A stretch of DNA of 6,387 nt from Halieaceae bacterium UBA3479. GTDB lineage: Bacteria; Pseudomonadota; Gammaproteobacteria; Pseudomonadales; Halieaceae. Each line of letters begins with the position of its first letter. The first letter of the stretch is position 1. The notes below the pieces were generated by a model, which did no database searches, had not been told where the DNA came from, and saw nothing but the letters and a program-made list of their open reading frames with translations. The DNA lies in assembly GCA_002377985.1 (NCBI GenBank), contig DFQW01000193.1, positions 1 through 6,387 on the forward strand, in the 5' to 3' direction. Below are positions 1-6,262 of the stretch, in pieces. The translations under genes and the position numbers were made by a program.

Positions 1-224
1 GGTGAAGAGTCAGTAGCATCGCACAGAGTCAGGTCACCCTTAGTCTGATAGCAAATATCGATTGCTGACTTTACAGCAGTCGTTGCCATTACTACTTCAG
101 AGAACTTTGCTTTCTTAGCATAGGTCTGGTAAGCCGGCAGTGCGAGTGATGCCAGGATTGCGATGATGGCGATAACGATCATCAGTTCGATGAGGGTAAA
201 TCCTTTTTGCTGTTGCTTTGACAT
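1..224 (-). CDS. pilA: Type IV pilin major subunit, N-terminal part (cut by window edge)
   Basis: Structural subunit of a type IV pilus, used for twitching, attachment or DNA uptake. It is made as a prepilin in the inner membrane and cut by the PilD peptidase. Reading leftwards from the ATG at 222-224 gives 74 complete codons with no stop. The protein starts with a short basic leader MSKQQQKG, and Gly8 is the -1 residue. Then comes the class IVa signature [16 protein letters not shown], with Phe9 as mature +1 and Glu13 as the invariant Glu+5, followed by the hydrophobic helix to about residue 29. Pro30 and Tyr32 fit the usual LPAYQ. Cys58 and Cys68 lie in what should be the alpha-beta loop region. 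A strong ribosome site (AAAGGAG, 231-237) lies 6 nt before the start. The family is usually 140-170 residues, so roughly half is missing beyond the left edge. Identification as a type IV pilin is secure. That it is the major pilin rather than a minor one is inferred from the leader and its own promoter-like upstream region. Confidence 0.93.
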   Translation of the reverse strand, partial: MSKQQQKGFTLIELMIVIAIIAILASLALPAYQTYAKKAKFSEVVMATTAVKSAIDICYQTKGDLTLCDATDSS

Positions 225-282
225 GTTTCTCTCCTTTGAAATCATGTGGTTGCCATGGGGTAGCGGCGTGCTAGCCCGTGCC

Positions 283-298
283 GGCAAGCCCTCCCCCA
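283..298 (-). promoter_or_regulatory. Candidate sigma-54 promoter of the pilin gene
   Basis: Reading leftwards, the element is TGGGGGAGGGCTTGCC. It has GG at -24 (297/296) and TTGC at -12 (GC at 285/284), with the exact spacing of the RpoN consensus TGGCAC-N5-TTGCA, although the CAC after TGG is not kept. Transcription would start near 272, giving a leader of about 48 nt before the pilin ATG at 224. Pilin genes in Pseudomonas and relatives are known to use RpoN with the PilS/PilR two-component system. Use of the element here is inference. The G-rich core makes a chance match possible. Confidence 0.45.
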
Positions 299-395
299 AA
301 AAATGCAATTTGCAAACATTTATTGCATTTAGCGAATTTTCCATGTTTTGGCAAGCATTGCAAGTCTTTTTAACGCAGGGGAAACGAAAAAAACC

Positions 396-421
396 AATAA
401 ATGCCTTAAATAAATGCCTTA
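396..421. repeat. Perfect tandem 13-bp repeat (two copies)
   Basis: AATAAATGCCTTA occurs at 396-408 and again immediately at 409-421. The second copy runs into the left arm of the hairpin at 416-446, whose arm carries the same GCCTTA word. The repeat probably arose by slippage or local duplication next to the hairpin. On the minus strand it supplies the T-rich sequence after the stem. No function is assigned. Confidence 0.6.
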
Positions 422-446
422 TATGACAAGATTGGTCATATAAGGC
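416..446 (-). terminator. Strong hairpin, likely terminator after glcB
   Basis: Perfect 12-bp inverted repeat, GCCTTATATGAC (416-427) and GTCATATAAGGC (435-446), around a 7-nt loop. Read on the minus strand, the stem is followed by a T-rich stretch (ATTTATTTAAGG) and, further on, a run of seven T (387-393 region). This fits a rho-independent terminator for glcB, whose stop codon is about 50 nt upstream, and would insulate the pilin gene. The AT-rich stem and imperfect immediate T tract leave open that it is an operator or an RNA processing site. Confidence 0.5.
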
Positions 447-463
447 CAAACTATGTTTGAGAG

Positions 464-488
464 CCCCCTGTTATGCGAAAGCAGGGGG
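464..488 (-). terminator. GC-rich hairpin just after the glcB stop
   Basis: CCCCCTG (464-470) pairs perfectly with CAGGGGG (482-488) around an 11-nt loop. The stem begins 7 nt beyond the glcB stop codon (496-498). On the minus strand the following bases (CTCTCAAACATAG) are not a T tract, so on its own it is a weak intrinsic terminator. It may act with the second hairpin at 416-446 or protect the 3' end of the mRNA. Confidence 0.4.
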
Positions 489-495
489 AGGCTGC

Positions 496-2673
496 CTAGT
501 CCCGGTACTTGGCTTTGAAGGCGAGGCGCCGCGTGTGCAGCACGGGTTCGGTATAGCCGTTGGGTTGGGCGGTACCGGCAAACACCAGTTCGCTGGCGGC
601 CCGAAATGCCTCACTGGCATCGAGTTTGGTGGCCATGGGGGAGTAGTCGGGGTCTGCCCGGTTCTGTTCATCCACCACCGCCGCCATGCGCGCCAGCGAC
701 TCTTTTACCTGAGCCTCGCTCACGACACCGTGATGTAGCCAGTTGGCAATATGCTGGCTGGAGATGCGCAGCGTTGCGCGGTCTTCCATGAGGCCCACGT
801 TGTGGATGTCGGGCACCTTGGAGCAGCCCACGCCGTGTTCTACCCAGCGCACCACATACCCCAAAATACCCTGCGCATTATTGTCGAGCTCTTGTTGGAT
901 AGTCTCTGCCGAGAGCGCATTGGTGTCGCCGAGGGGGATTGTCAGCAGCTCAGCCAGAGACCGGCGGTGCTGACCACAAAGCGCTGACTGCACCTCGGCT
1001 ACCGCGACGCGGTGGTAGTGGGTCACATGCAGCGTTGCCGCGGTGGGTGAGGGCACCCAGGCGCAACTGGCGCCGGCATTGGGATGGCCCGCCTTGGCGG
1101 TGAGCATCTCTGCCATGAGATCGGGCATGGCCCACATGCCCTTGCCGATCTGTGCCTTGCCCTGTAGCCCGCAGGCAAGCCCGGTATCCACATTCCAATC
1201 CTCGTAGGCATTGATCCAGGTCTCGGCTTTCATCGCAGTTTTGGCGGTGACCGCGCCCGCCTCCATGCTGGTGTGAATCTCGTCGCCTGTCCTGTCGAGA
1301 AAGCCCGTATTGATAAAGACCACGCGCTCACTGGCGCGACGAATGCACTCCGCCAGATTCACGGTGGTGCGGCGCTCCTCATCCATGATGCCGACTTTGA
1401 GGGTATTGCGCGGTAAGCCAAACAGATCCTCGATTCTAGAGAACAGCTCGACGGTGAGGCTCACCTCGTCCGGGCCATGCATCTTGGGCTTCACGATATA
1501 CATGGAGCCGGTTCGCGAGTTCTTTAGATCCCCTGTACCTCTCAGGTCGTGTAGCGCGCAGAAGGTGGTGAACAGGCCGTCCATGAACCCTTCCGGGATC
1601 TCGTTGCCCGCGGCGTCGAGAATCGCCGGGTTGGTCATAAGATGGCCCACATTGCGCACAAATAGCAGACTTCGGCCGGGTAGCGTCAGCGTGCCGCCCT
1701 CGGGAGTGGTGAATTGTCGGTCAGGGTTCAGGCGACGAGTCAGGCTGGCATTGCCCTTTTTGAAGGTATCGGTCAGGTCGCCTTTCATGAGGCCCAGCCA
1801 ATTGCGGTAGACCACGACCTTGTCTTCGGCATCTACCGCGGCAACGGAGTCTTCACAGTCCTGAATGGTGGTGAGGGCCGACTCCAGACAGATATCCTTG
1901 ACGCCCGCCTTGTCAGTGGCACCTACCGGGTGTGCGCGATCAATCTGTATCTCGGCATGCAGGCCGTGGTGCTTTAACAGCACGCTGCTCGGTGCGTCAC
2001 TGTTGCCGGTGTATCCCACCAGTTGAGTGGGGTCAGCCAAGGACACTGCTGTGCCCGAGGTCAGGCCGACCTGCAGGTTTCCGCTGTCGATGGTATAGCC
2101 GGTGGCGTCACGGTGAAGGCCGCCAGTAAGGGGAAAGTGCTCATCCAGAAAATCTCTCGCCCAGGCAATCACGCGATCACCCCGCACCGGGTTGTACCCA
2201 CCGCCGCGCTGGGCGCCGTCATCCTCGGGGATGGCGTCGGTGCCATAGAGCGCGTCGTACAAGCTGCCCCAGCGCGCGTTGGCCGCGTTGAGGGCATAGC
2301 GTGCATTCATTACCGGTACCACCAGCTGTGGCCCTGCGATGAGGGCGATTTCCGGGTCCACCTGGGTAGTCGTAATCTGAAAAGGCGCGGGTTCCGGGTG
2401 GAGATAGCCGATGTCGCGGAGGAAGGTTTCGTAAGCTTCGGCGTTCCACGCATCGCCCCTGTGTTCCCGATGCCACTCATCGATCTGGGCTTGCAGCCTG
2501 TCACGCTCCGCCAGCAAACGCTGATTCTCGGGACCCAACGTTTTCCAGATGGCTGCCACACCCTCCCAGAAAGCGTCGGGGTCAATACCGGTGCCCGGTG
2601 CGATCTCGTCGACGAGGAGCGCGTGCAGCGCGGCGTCGATCATAAGGCCGGCACATTCAATTCGTGGGGGCAT
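496..2673 (-). CDS. glcB: Malate synthase G
   Basis: Cytosolic enzyme that condenses glyoxylate with acetyl-CoA to give (S)-malate and CoA. It serves the glyoxylate bypass and glycolate/glyoxylate use. The 725-residue length fits the G isoform (about 720-730), not the ~530-residue A isoform. Recognisable blocks are [20 protein letters not shown] near residues 114-133, [14 protein letters not shown] with catalytic Arg340, MDEERRT with Mg-binding Glu432, [11 protein letters not shown] with Asp460, [19 protein letters not shown] near 505-523, and [21 protein letters not shown] with Cys617 and the catalytic base Asp631. The last two share E. coli GlcB numbering. All key residues are present and the frame is intact. 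I chose the ATG at 2671-2673 because AGGAG lies 8 nt upstream (2682-2686) and the protein then aligns with E. coli GlcB from its first residues. The in-frame ATG at 2721 would add 16 unlikely residues. A LysR gene lies 107 bp upstream on the same strand, and hairpins follow the stop. Confidence 0.97.
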   Translation of the reverse strand: MPPRIECAGLMIDAALHALLVDEIAPGTGIDPDAFWEGVAAIWKTLGPENQRLLAERDRLQAQIDEWHREHRGDAWNAEAYETFLRDIGYLHPEPAPFQITTTQVDPEIALIAGPQLVVPVMNARYALNAANARWGSLYDALYGTDAIPEDDGAQRGGGYNPVRGDRVIAWARDFLDEHFPLTGGLHRDATGYTIDSGNLQVGLTSGTAVSLADPTQLVGYTGNSDAPSSVLLKHHGLHAEIQIDRAHPVGATDKAGVKDICLESALTTIQDCEDSVAAVDAEDKVVVYRNWLGLMKGDLTDTFKKGNASLTRRLNPDRQFTTPEGGTLTLPGRSLLFVRNVGHLMTNPAILDAAGNEIPEGFMDGLFTTFCALHDLRGTGDLKNSRTGSMYIVKPKMHGPDEVSLTVELFSRIEDLFGLPRNTLKVGIMDEERRTTVNLAECIRRASERVVFINTGFLDRTGDEIHTSMEAGAVTAKTAMKAETWINAYEDWNVDTGLACGLQGKAQIGKGMWAMPDLMAEMLTAKAGHPNAGASCAWVPSPTAATLHVTHYHRVAVAEVQSALCGQHRRSLAELLTIPLGDTNALSAETIQQELDNNAQGILGYVVRWVEHGVGCSKVPDIHNVGLMEDRATLRISSQHIANWLHHGVVSEAQVKESLARMAAVVDEQNRADPDYSPMATKLDASEAFRAASELVFAGTAQPNGYTEPVLHTRRLAFKAKYRD

Positions 2674-2734
2674 GAAGCAGACTCCTGAGTTCAGTGGTGG
2701 CGGATGTGACGAAGTGCACACTCTACTGACTCAC

Positions 2735-2751
2735 CACTATTGATCATAGTG
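2735..2751. promoter_or_regulatory. Dyad in the glcB leader, candidate operator
   Basis: CACTAT (2735-2740) and ATAGTG (2746-2751) form a perfect 6-bp inverted repeat around TGATC, in the 107-bp gap between the lysR stop and glcB. Its centre is 70 bp before the glcB ATG. Read towards glcB, a -10-like TATGAT (2743-2748) falls inside it, with no good -35 partner. That would suit a promoter needing an activator or blocked by a repressor. It lacks the symmetric T-N11-A of a classical LysR box, so the regulator is not identified. Confidence 0.35.
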
Positions 2752-2780
2752 ATTCAAACGATAAAGGGTATTCTCAAAAT

Positions 2781-3743
2781 TTATACAGCGTCGTGCGGAG
2801 GCGCGTCGAGGGATCGTGCAATTGCCGTGATGAACTGCCGTACCCAACGATGCGGCGCATTATTGTGCAGCAGGGGACTCCACGCCATTTTCAATTCGAG
2901 CGGGGGAATGGCAAAGGGCACCTGGCGCACTACAACCCGCGGATTATCCCGTTTGAGCCAGGTGGCGCGAGTCGGCAGTGTTACGATCAGATCGTTTTGT
3001 TCCGCCAGCGTCATCGCCGCCTGGTAGTGGCGGGTAAACACGCGAATGCGCCGCTTCTCACCCAGTTCGGCCAGTGCCGCATCGACCCAACCCAACCGCT
3101 GTACATCGCTCGGGTCCACACCAACGCCGATACCCATGCCTGTTTTGCTCACCCATATATGGTCAGCGCGCAGATAATTGCGCAGAGAGAAGTCACTTAG
3201 TATCGGATTGTCCGGGCTTAGCAAGCACGAAAAGCTGTCTTGCCACAGCGTAATCTGGTGAAAGGACTGTGGCATCTGATCGAATCGATTGATGACCAAA
3301 TCAACTTTGCCTCGCTCGACATCCAGAAAGCTGACGTCGGAAGGATTCATGATATCCAGCGTAATGCCTGGCGCGTCTTCGCGGAGCTGGTTGAGCACGG
3401 CAGGAAACAGCGTCGACTCGGCATAATCACTTGCCATGATCCGAACTACCATATGGGCATCACCCGGGACAAACTCGGCTGCGGGCTGCATGGCGCGGTC
3501 GACCCCCAACAGGATTTCCTTGACCAGCGGTTCCAGTTCTAGCGCCCGCTCGGTTGGTGTCATGCCCTCTGATGTGCGCACCAGTAGAGGGTCGTCGAAA
3601 AGTGCCCGGAGCCGTCGCAGACCGTTACTCATAGCGGGCTGAGACAGTCCCAACTGATTGGCGGCCTGGGTCACGTTGCGCTCGCGCAGCAACACCTCGA
3701 GATAGACCAGCAGGTTCAGATCAATTTGGTTCAGGTTTTTCAT
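2781..3743 (-). CDS. LysR-family transcriptional regulator
   Basis: DNA-binding regulator of 320 residues, normal for the family and expected to act as a tetramer with a small-molecule co-inducer. The N-terminal winged helix-turn-helix covers about residues 7-66 (IDLNLLVYLEVLLRERNVT, then AANQLGLSQPAMSNGLRRLR), with the recognition helix near 34-46. A linker helix follows to about 90, then the periplasmic-binding-protein-like effector domain from about 98 to 300. The DLNLLV...LLRERNVTQAA opening is typical of the NodD/nitroaromatic-responsive type of LysR protein, but the ligand cannot be read from sequence. The ATG at 3741-3743 has no good ribosome site, and an in-frame stop just upstream rules out a longer ATG form. 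The gene is divergent from the acyl-CoA dehydrogenase and lies upstream of glcB on the same strand, so either or both are candidate targets. A TATAAT and LysR-type boxes in its upstream region suggest autoregulation. Confidence 0.92.
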   Translation of the reverse strand: MKNLNQIDLNLLVYLEVLLRERNVTQAANQLGLSQPAMSNGLRRLRALFDDPLLVRTSEGMTPTERALELEPLVKEILLGVDRAMQPAAEFVPGDAHMVVRIMASDYAESTLFPAVLNQLREDAPGITLDIMNPSDVSFLDVERGKVDLVINRFDQMPQSFHQITLWQDSFSCLLSPDNPILSDFSLRNYLRADHIWVSKTGMGIGVGVDPSDVQRLGWVDAALAELGEKRRIRVFTRHYQAAMTLAEQNDLIVTLPTRATWLKRDNPRVVVRQVPFAIPPLELKMAWSPLLHNNAPHRWVRQFITAIARSLDAPPHDAV

Positions 3744-3771
3744 ATAATGCGCGCTGGGCCAGTCATCCTTT

Positions 3772-3786
3772 ATTCACACGGTGAAT
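3772..3786. promoter_or_regulatory. Candidate LysR box 1 (T-N11-A dyad)
   Basis: ATTCAC (3772-3777) and GTGAAT (3781-3786) form a perfect 6-bp dyad around ACG. Within it, T3773 and A3785 give the classical T-N11-A spacing of LysR-family binding sites. The box overlaps the TATAAT proposed for lysR (3785-3790), where a bound LysR protein would repress its own gene. Binding itself is inferred. Confidence 0.55.
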
Positions 3787-3790
3787 TATA
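3785..3790 (-). promoter_or_regulatory. Putative lysR -10 element
   Basis: Read leftwards, these bases are TATAAT, a perfect sigma-70 -10 hexamer. It predicts a start near 3778 and a leader of about 35 nt before the lysR ATG. The hexamer 17 bp upstream (GGCAAA) is a poor -35, so the promoter may be weak or regulated. It overlaps the dyad at 3772-3786. Confidence 0.45.
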
Positions 3791-3796
3791 ACTACT

Positions 3797-3821
3797 TAGC
3801 CATATTTTTGCCGTATGGCTA
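3797..3821. promoter_or_regulatory. Candidate LysR box 2 (longer interrupted dyad)
   Basis: TAGCCATA (3797-3804) and TATGGCTA (3814-3821) form a perfect 8-bp inverted repeat around a 9-nt spacer. T3803 and A3815 again give T-N11-A. Its centre (3809) is 30 bp, about three helical turns, from the centre of box 1 (3779), so the two lie on the same face of the DNA as expected for a LysR tetramer contacting two sites. The box is 57-81 bp before the divergent dehydrogenase ATG. No convincing sigma-70 promoter was seen for that gene. Confidence 0.5.
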
Positions 3822-3877
3822 CACAATAGCGCTCGCGGACGACGTTGGCCTGATAGAGGGCGAGATAAGAGGAACCC

Positions 3878-5644
3878 ATGATGTATTTGGCACCCACGGA
3901 AGATATGCAGTTCCTGATCGACGATGTACTGGACGTAGGCGGCGTGCTGGGCGCACTCCCACAGTACGCCGACCTGGGATTGGGGCCTGACCTGACCACG
4001 GCGCTGCTGGATGAGGCAGCCAAGTTCGCGGCCGACGTGGTCTCGCCACTGCGGCGGGTGGGGGATGCCCAGCCGGCCCGCTGCCACGATAGCGCCGTGA
4101 CGATCCCGCCCGGCTATGGTGATGCGATTCGTCAACTCGGTGCCGGTGGTTGGGTGGGTATTTCTTCGCCCGTCGAGCAGGGTGGCCAGGGTCTGCCCGA
4201 ACTCTTTGGCACCGCTGCCTGCGAGATGTGGAACAGCGCGGATATGGCATTTGCATTGGAGCCCTTTTTGAGTGCCGGTGCGGCGCTGGCGATATCGGCC
4301 CACGCCAGTGATGCCTTAAAGGCAACTTATCTGGAAAAGATCCACTCCGGTGAGTGGTCTGGCACGATGAACCTGACCGAGTCCGGCGCCGGCTCGGATC
4401 TGGGACCGATGAAGACCCGCGCCGAGCGAGAAGGTGAGCATTACCGCATCTTCGGTCAGAAAATCTATATCACCTGGGGTGATCACGACGCGACCGAAAA
4501 TATTATTCATTTGGTTTTGGCGCGCCTGCCCGACGCACCCGCGGGGAGCCGCGGAATTTCGCTGTTTTTGGTACCCAAGTTTTTGGTCAATGCCGACGGC
4601 TCTCTCGGGGAGCGCAACGACGCCTACCCTGTCTCGGTAGAACACAAGCTGGGGATCCACGGCAGCCCAACCTGTGTCATGGCCTATGGCGATAATGGCG
4701 GTGCTATTGGTTATCTCGTGGGTGAGGAGAATCAGGGCCTCGCCTGCATGTTTACGATGATGAACGAAGCGCGATTGAAGGTGGGTCTTCAGGGATTGGG
4801 GGCGTCGGAGGGCGCGTACCAGAAGGCGGTGGCCTACGCCCGCGAGCGTGTACAAGGCGGTGTGCCGATTATTGAGCACGCCGATGTGAAGCGCATGCTG
4901 CTGACTATGCGGGCCCTGAACGAGGCAATGCGCGCACTCGCTTATGCGGAGGCGGTGACCATGGATCTGGCGCATGCCGGACCGGCTGAGGCACGCGATG
5001 CCAACCAGCGTCGTATCGATCTCATGATCCCGGTGATCAAGGGATGGCTCACTGAACTCGGCATCGAGGTCACTTCACTGGGTGTGCAGGTGCATGGCGG
5101 CATGGGCTATGTCGAAGAAACAGGTGCTGCGCAGTATTTGCGCGATGTGCGCATTACCCCCATTTACGAGGGCACTAACGGTATTCAGGCGGCAGATCTA
5201 CTCAACCGTAAATTAGGCCGAGATGGTGGCGCCACCATGGAGGCGATGCAGGCTGAAATCGCTGACCTAATCGATGCGCTGGACGCCGATGCGGATCCAG
5301 ATCTCACGGTGATTGGCGCTTGTCTTCGCACGGCGCTGGCTGAGCATGTTGGCAGCACGCAGCAGTTACTGTCGCTGTTGCCCGAGGATCGATTCGCCGC
5401 ACTGGGCGGGTCTTTTGACTACATGATGCAAACCGGATATTTGTTTGGCGGGTGGCAGTTGGCGCGCGGTGCACGGGTCGCTGCGTCTATCGCAGCGCGC
5501 GGAGAGAGGGTCGACTTTTGCCAGCGTAAAGTGACAACTGCGCGTTTTTATATGGAACGGCTGCTGCCCAGAGCGCGTGCCCATGCCGGTGTTATTGCTG
5601 CTCCAAGCGAGGGGCTCTCGAGCTTTGCGCAACACTGGTTTTAA
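3878..5644 (+). CDS. Acyl-CoA dehydrogenase with C-terminal extension (FadE/DmdC type)
   Basis: FAD enzyme that oxidises an acyl-CoA to the trans-2-enoyl-CoA, passing electrons to electron-transfer flavoprotein. At 588 residues it belongs to the large ~590-600-residue group that includes Pseudomonas FadE-like long-chain enzymes and DmdC, the 3-methylmercaptopropionyl-CoA dehydrogenase of dimethylsulfoniopropionate demethylation. An opening like MYLAPTEDMQFLIDDVL is typical of this group. The N-terminal helical domain reaches about residue 155, with GGWVGISSPVEQGGQG at 90-105. The beta domain follows with the FAD-contacting NLTESGAGSD (165-174). The C-terminal helical domain has QVHGGMGYVEE (404-414) and IYEGTNGIQ (429-437), where Glu431 is the expected catalytic base. 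An extra C-terminal domain runs from about 445 to 580. AAGAGGA (3867-3873) precedes tandem ATGs. The second (3881) has the better 7-nt spacing, so the first Met may not be used. It is divergent from lysR and followed 3 nt later by rraA. The substrate cannot be told from sequence. Confidence 0.92.
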   Translation: MMYLAPTEDMQFLIDDVLDVGGVLGALPQYADLGLGPDLTTALLDEAAKFAADVVSPLRRVGDAQPARCHDSAVTIPPGYGDAIRQLGAGGWVGISSPVEQGGQGLPELFGTAACEMWNSADMAFALEPFLSAGAALAISAHASDALKATYLEKIHSGEWSGTMNLTESGAGSDLGPMKTRAEREGEHYRIFGQKIYITWGDHDATENIIHLVLARLPDAPAGSRGISLFLVPKFLVNADGSLGERNDAYPVSVEHKLGIHGSPTCVMAYGDNGGAIGYLVGEENQGLACMFTMMNEARLKVGLQGLGASEGAYQKAVAYARERVQGGVPIIEHADVKRMLLTMRALNEAMRALAYAEAVTMDLAHAGPAEARDANQRRIDLMIPVIKGWLTELGIEVTSLGVQVHGGMGYVEETGAAQYLRDVRITPIYEGTNGIQAADLLNRKLGRDGGATMEAMQAEIADLIDALDADADPDLTVIGACLRTALAEHVGSTQQLLSLLPEDRFAALGGSFDYMMQTGYLFGGWQLARGARVAASIAARGERVDFCQRKVTTARFYMERLLPRARAHAGVIAAPSEGLSSFAQHWF

Positions 5645-5647
5645 ATT

Positions 5648-6136
5648 GTGATCGCTTTTACGACCCCCGACCTTTCGGACGACTTTCCAGACGCGCGTCA
5701 TCTGCCTTTTCAGCTTCGGCAGTTTGGTCAGCGATCACGCTTTTTCGGCAGGGCGTCTACGGTTTTCTGTGACGCCGATAACTCGCGGGTGGCTGAGGCG
5801 GTGTCGGAAGCAGGAGAGGGGCGCGTGTTGCTGGTCGACGGACAGGGGCACCTGCATCGATCGCTGTTGGGCGATCGTCTGGCGCAGTTGGCTGCCGATA
5901 ACGCTTGGGCTGGTGTCATTGTCATTGGGGCCATCCGTGACGTCGAGGTCATCGAACAGATTGATCTGGGGGTGCAGGCGCTCGGCGTCTGCCCTATCAA
6001 GACCAAAAAGCAGGGACGTGGTGAGCGCGATATCCCCGTTACTTTCTCCTCAGTCACGGTGAGCCCGGGGGATTGGCTCTACGCCGATCGCAACGGTGTT
6101 CTGGTGAGCACCGTGGCGCTGATAAATGACGAGTAA
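5648..6136 (+). CDS. rraA: RraA-family protein (RNase E activity regulator or related aldolase)
   Basis: A 162-residue protein of the RraA fold, which forms trimers. E. coli RraA binds RNase E and inhibits mRNA decay, but relatives of the same fold are metal-dependent 4-hydroxy-4-methyl-2-oxoglutarate aldolases and oxaloacetate decarboxylases. It aligns along its whole length with RraA: FTTPDLSD at the start, GRVLLVDGQG (58-67), LLGDRLAQLA (73-82), IGAIRDVEVIEQIDLGVQAL (93-112) and SPGDWLYADRNGVLVS (139-154). It resembles Pseudomonas RraA more than E. coli RraA. Gly75-Asp76 and Arg97-Asp98 are kept as in the aldolases, where the Asp of RD helps bind metal. E. coli RraA has Gln after this Arg. 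The start is a GTG only 3 nt beyond the dehydrogenase stop, and no ribosome site is visible, so translation is probably coupled. Family assignment is firm. Its role, RNA decay or catalysis, is open. Confidence 0.88.
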   Translation: MIAFTTPDLSDDFPDARHLPFQLRQFGQRSRFFGRASTVFCDADNSRVAEAVSEAGEGRVLLVDGQGHLHRSLLGDRLAQLAADNAWAGVIVIGAIRDVEVIEQIDLGVQALGVCPIKTKKQGRGERDIPVTFSSVTVSPGDWLYADRNGVLVSTVALINDE

Positions 6137-6175
6137 ACGCCAATACAGGTTGGTGTTGCGGACAAGAGACTGTCC
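6136..6175 (+). other. Two small hairpins after rraA
   Basis: AACGCCAA (6136-6143) can pair with TTGGTGTT (6150-6157), with one G-U pair and a 6-nt loop. GGACA (6160-6164) can pair with TGTCC (6171-6175). The first overlaps the rraA stop codon. Neither is followed by a T tract, so intrinsic termination is not supported. They may stabilise the mRNA end or be chance. The rest of the spacer up to ampD shows no convincing promoter or RNA gene. Confidence 0.25.
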
Positions 6176-6262
6176 CGAGGCTTTGAGTTCGACTGTTCCG
6201 GTCACCCACATCATCGCCTTGTATGACGACGTTAAATCCGCCGGGTAGGGTAGGATGCCGGA

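Noticed and set aside
270..285. Minus-strand CGGCACGGGCTAGCAC as a sigma-54 promoter
   Set aside because: GGCACG matches the -24 half well, but the GC is one base too close; the neighbouring element at 283-298 has the exact spacing.
338..363. Plus-strand TGGCAAGCATTGCA as a sigma-54 promoter
   Set aside because: The GG-to-GC distance is two bases too short, and no plus-strand gene follows.
163..426. 87-codon open frame on the plus strand
   Set aside because: Begins antisense to the pilin signal helix and runs through its promoter and the terminator hairpin; the composition is not protein-like.
1310..1810. 166-codon open frame on the plus strand
   Set aside because: Antisense to the conserved catalytic core of malate synthase G; arginine- and serine-rich shadow translation.
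2023..2688. 221-codon open frame on the plus strand
   Set aside because: It lies wholly antisense to the start of glcB, has no recognisable domain, and arises from the GC-rich codon use of the real gene.
2674..2721. Upstream ATG at 2721 for glcB (16 extra residues)
   Set aside because: The ATG at 2673 has AGGAG at 8-nt spacing and gives a protein aligning with E. coli GlcB from its first residues; the extra residues look unrelated to the family and overlap the leader.
4316..4975. 219-codon open frame on the minus strand
   Set aside because: Antisense to the acyl-CoA dehydrogenase with no recognisable domain or good start context.
6178..6225. Possible tRNA 3' end (GTTCGACT followed by a CACCCA-like end)
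   Set aside because: The T-stem does not pair around the loop and no matching acceptor-stem half or anticodon arm with a 7-nt loop is found upstream.
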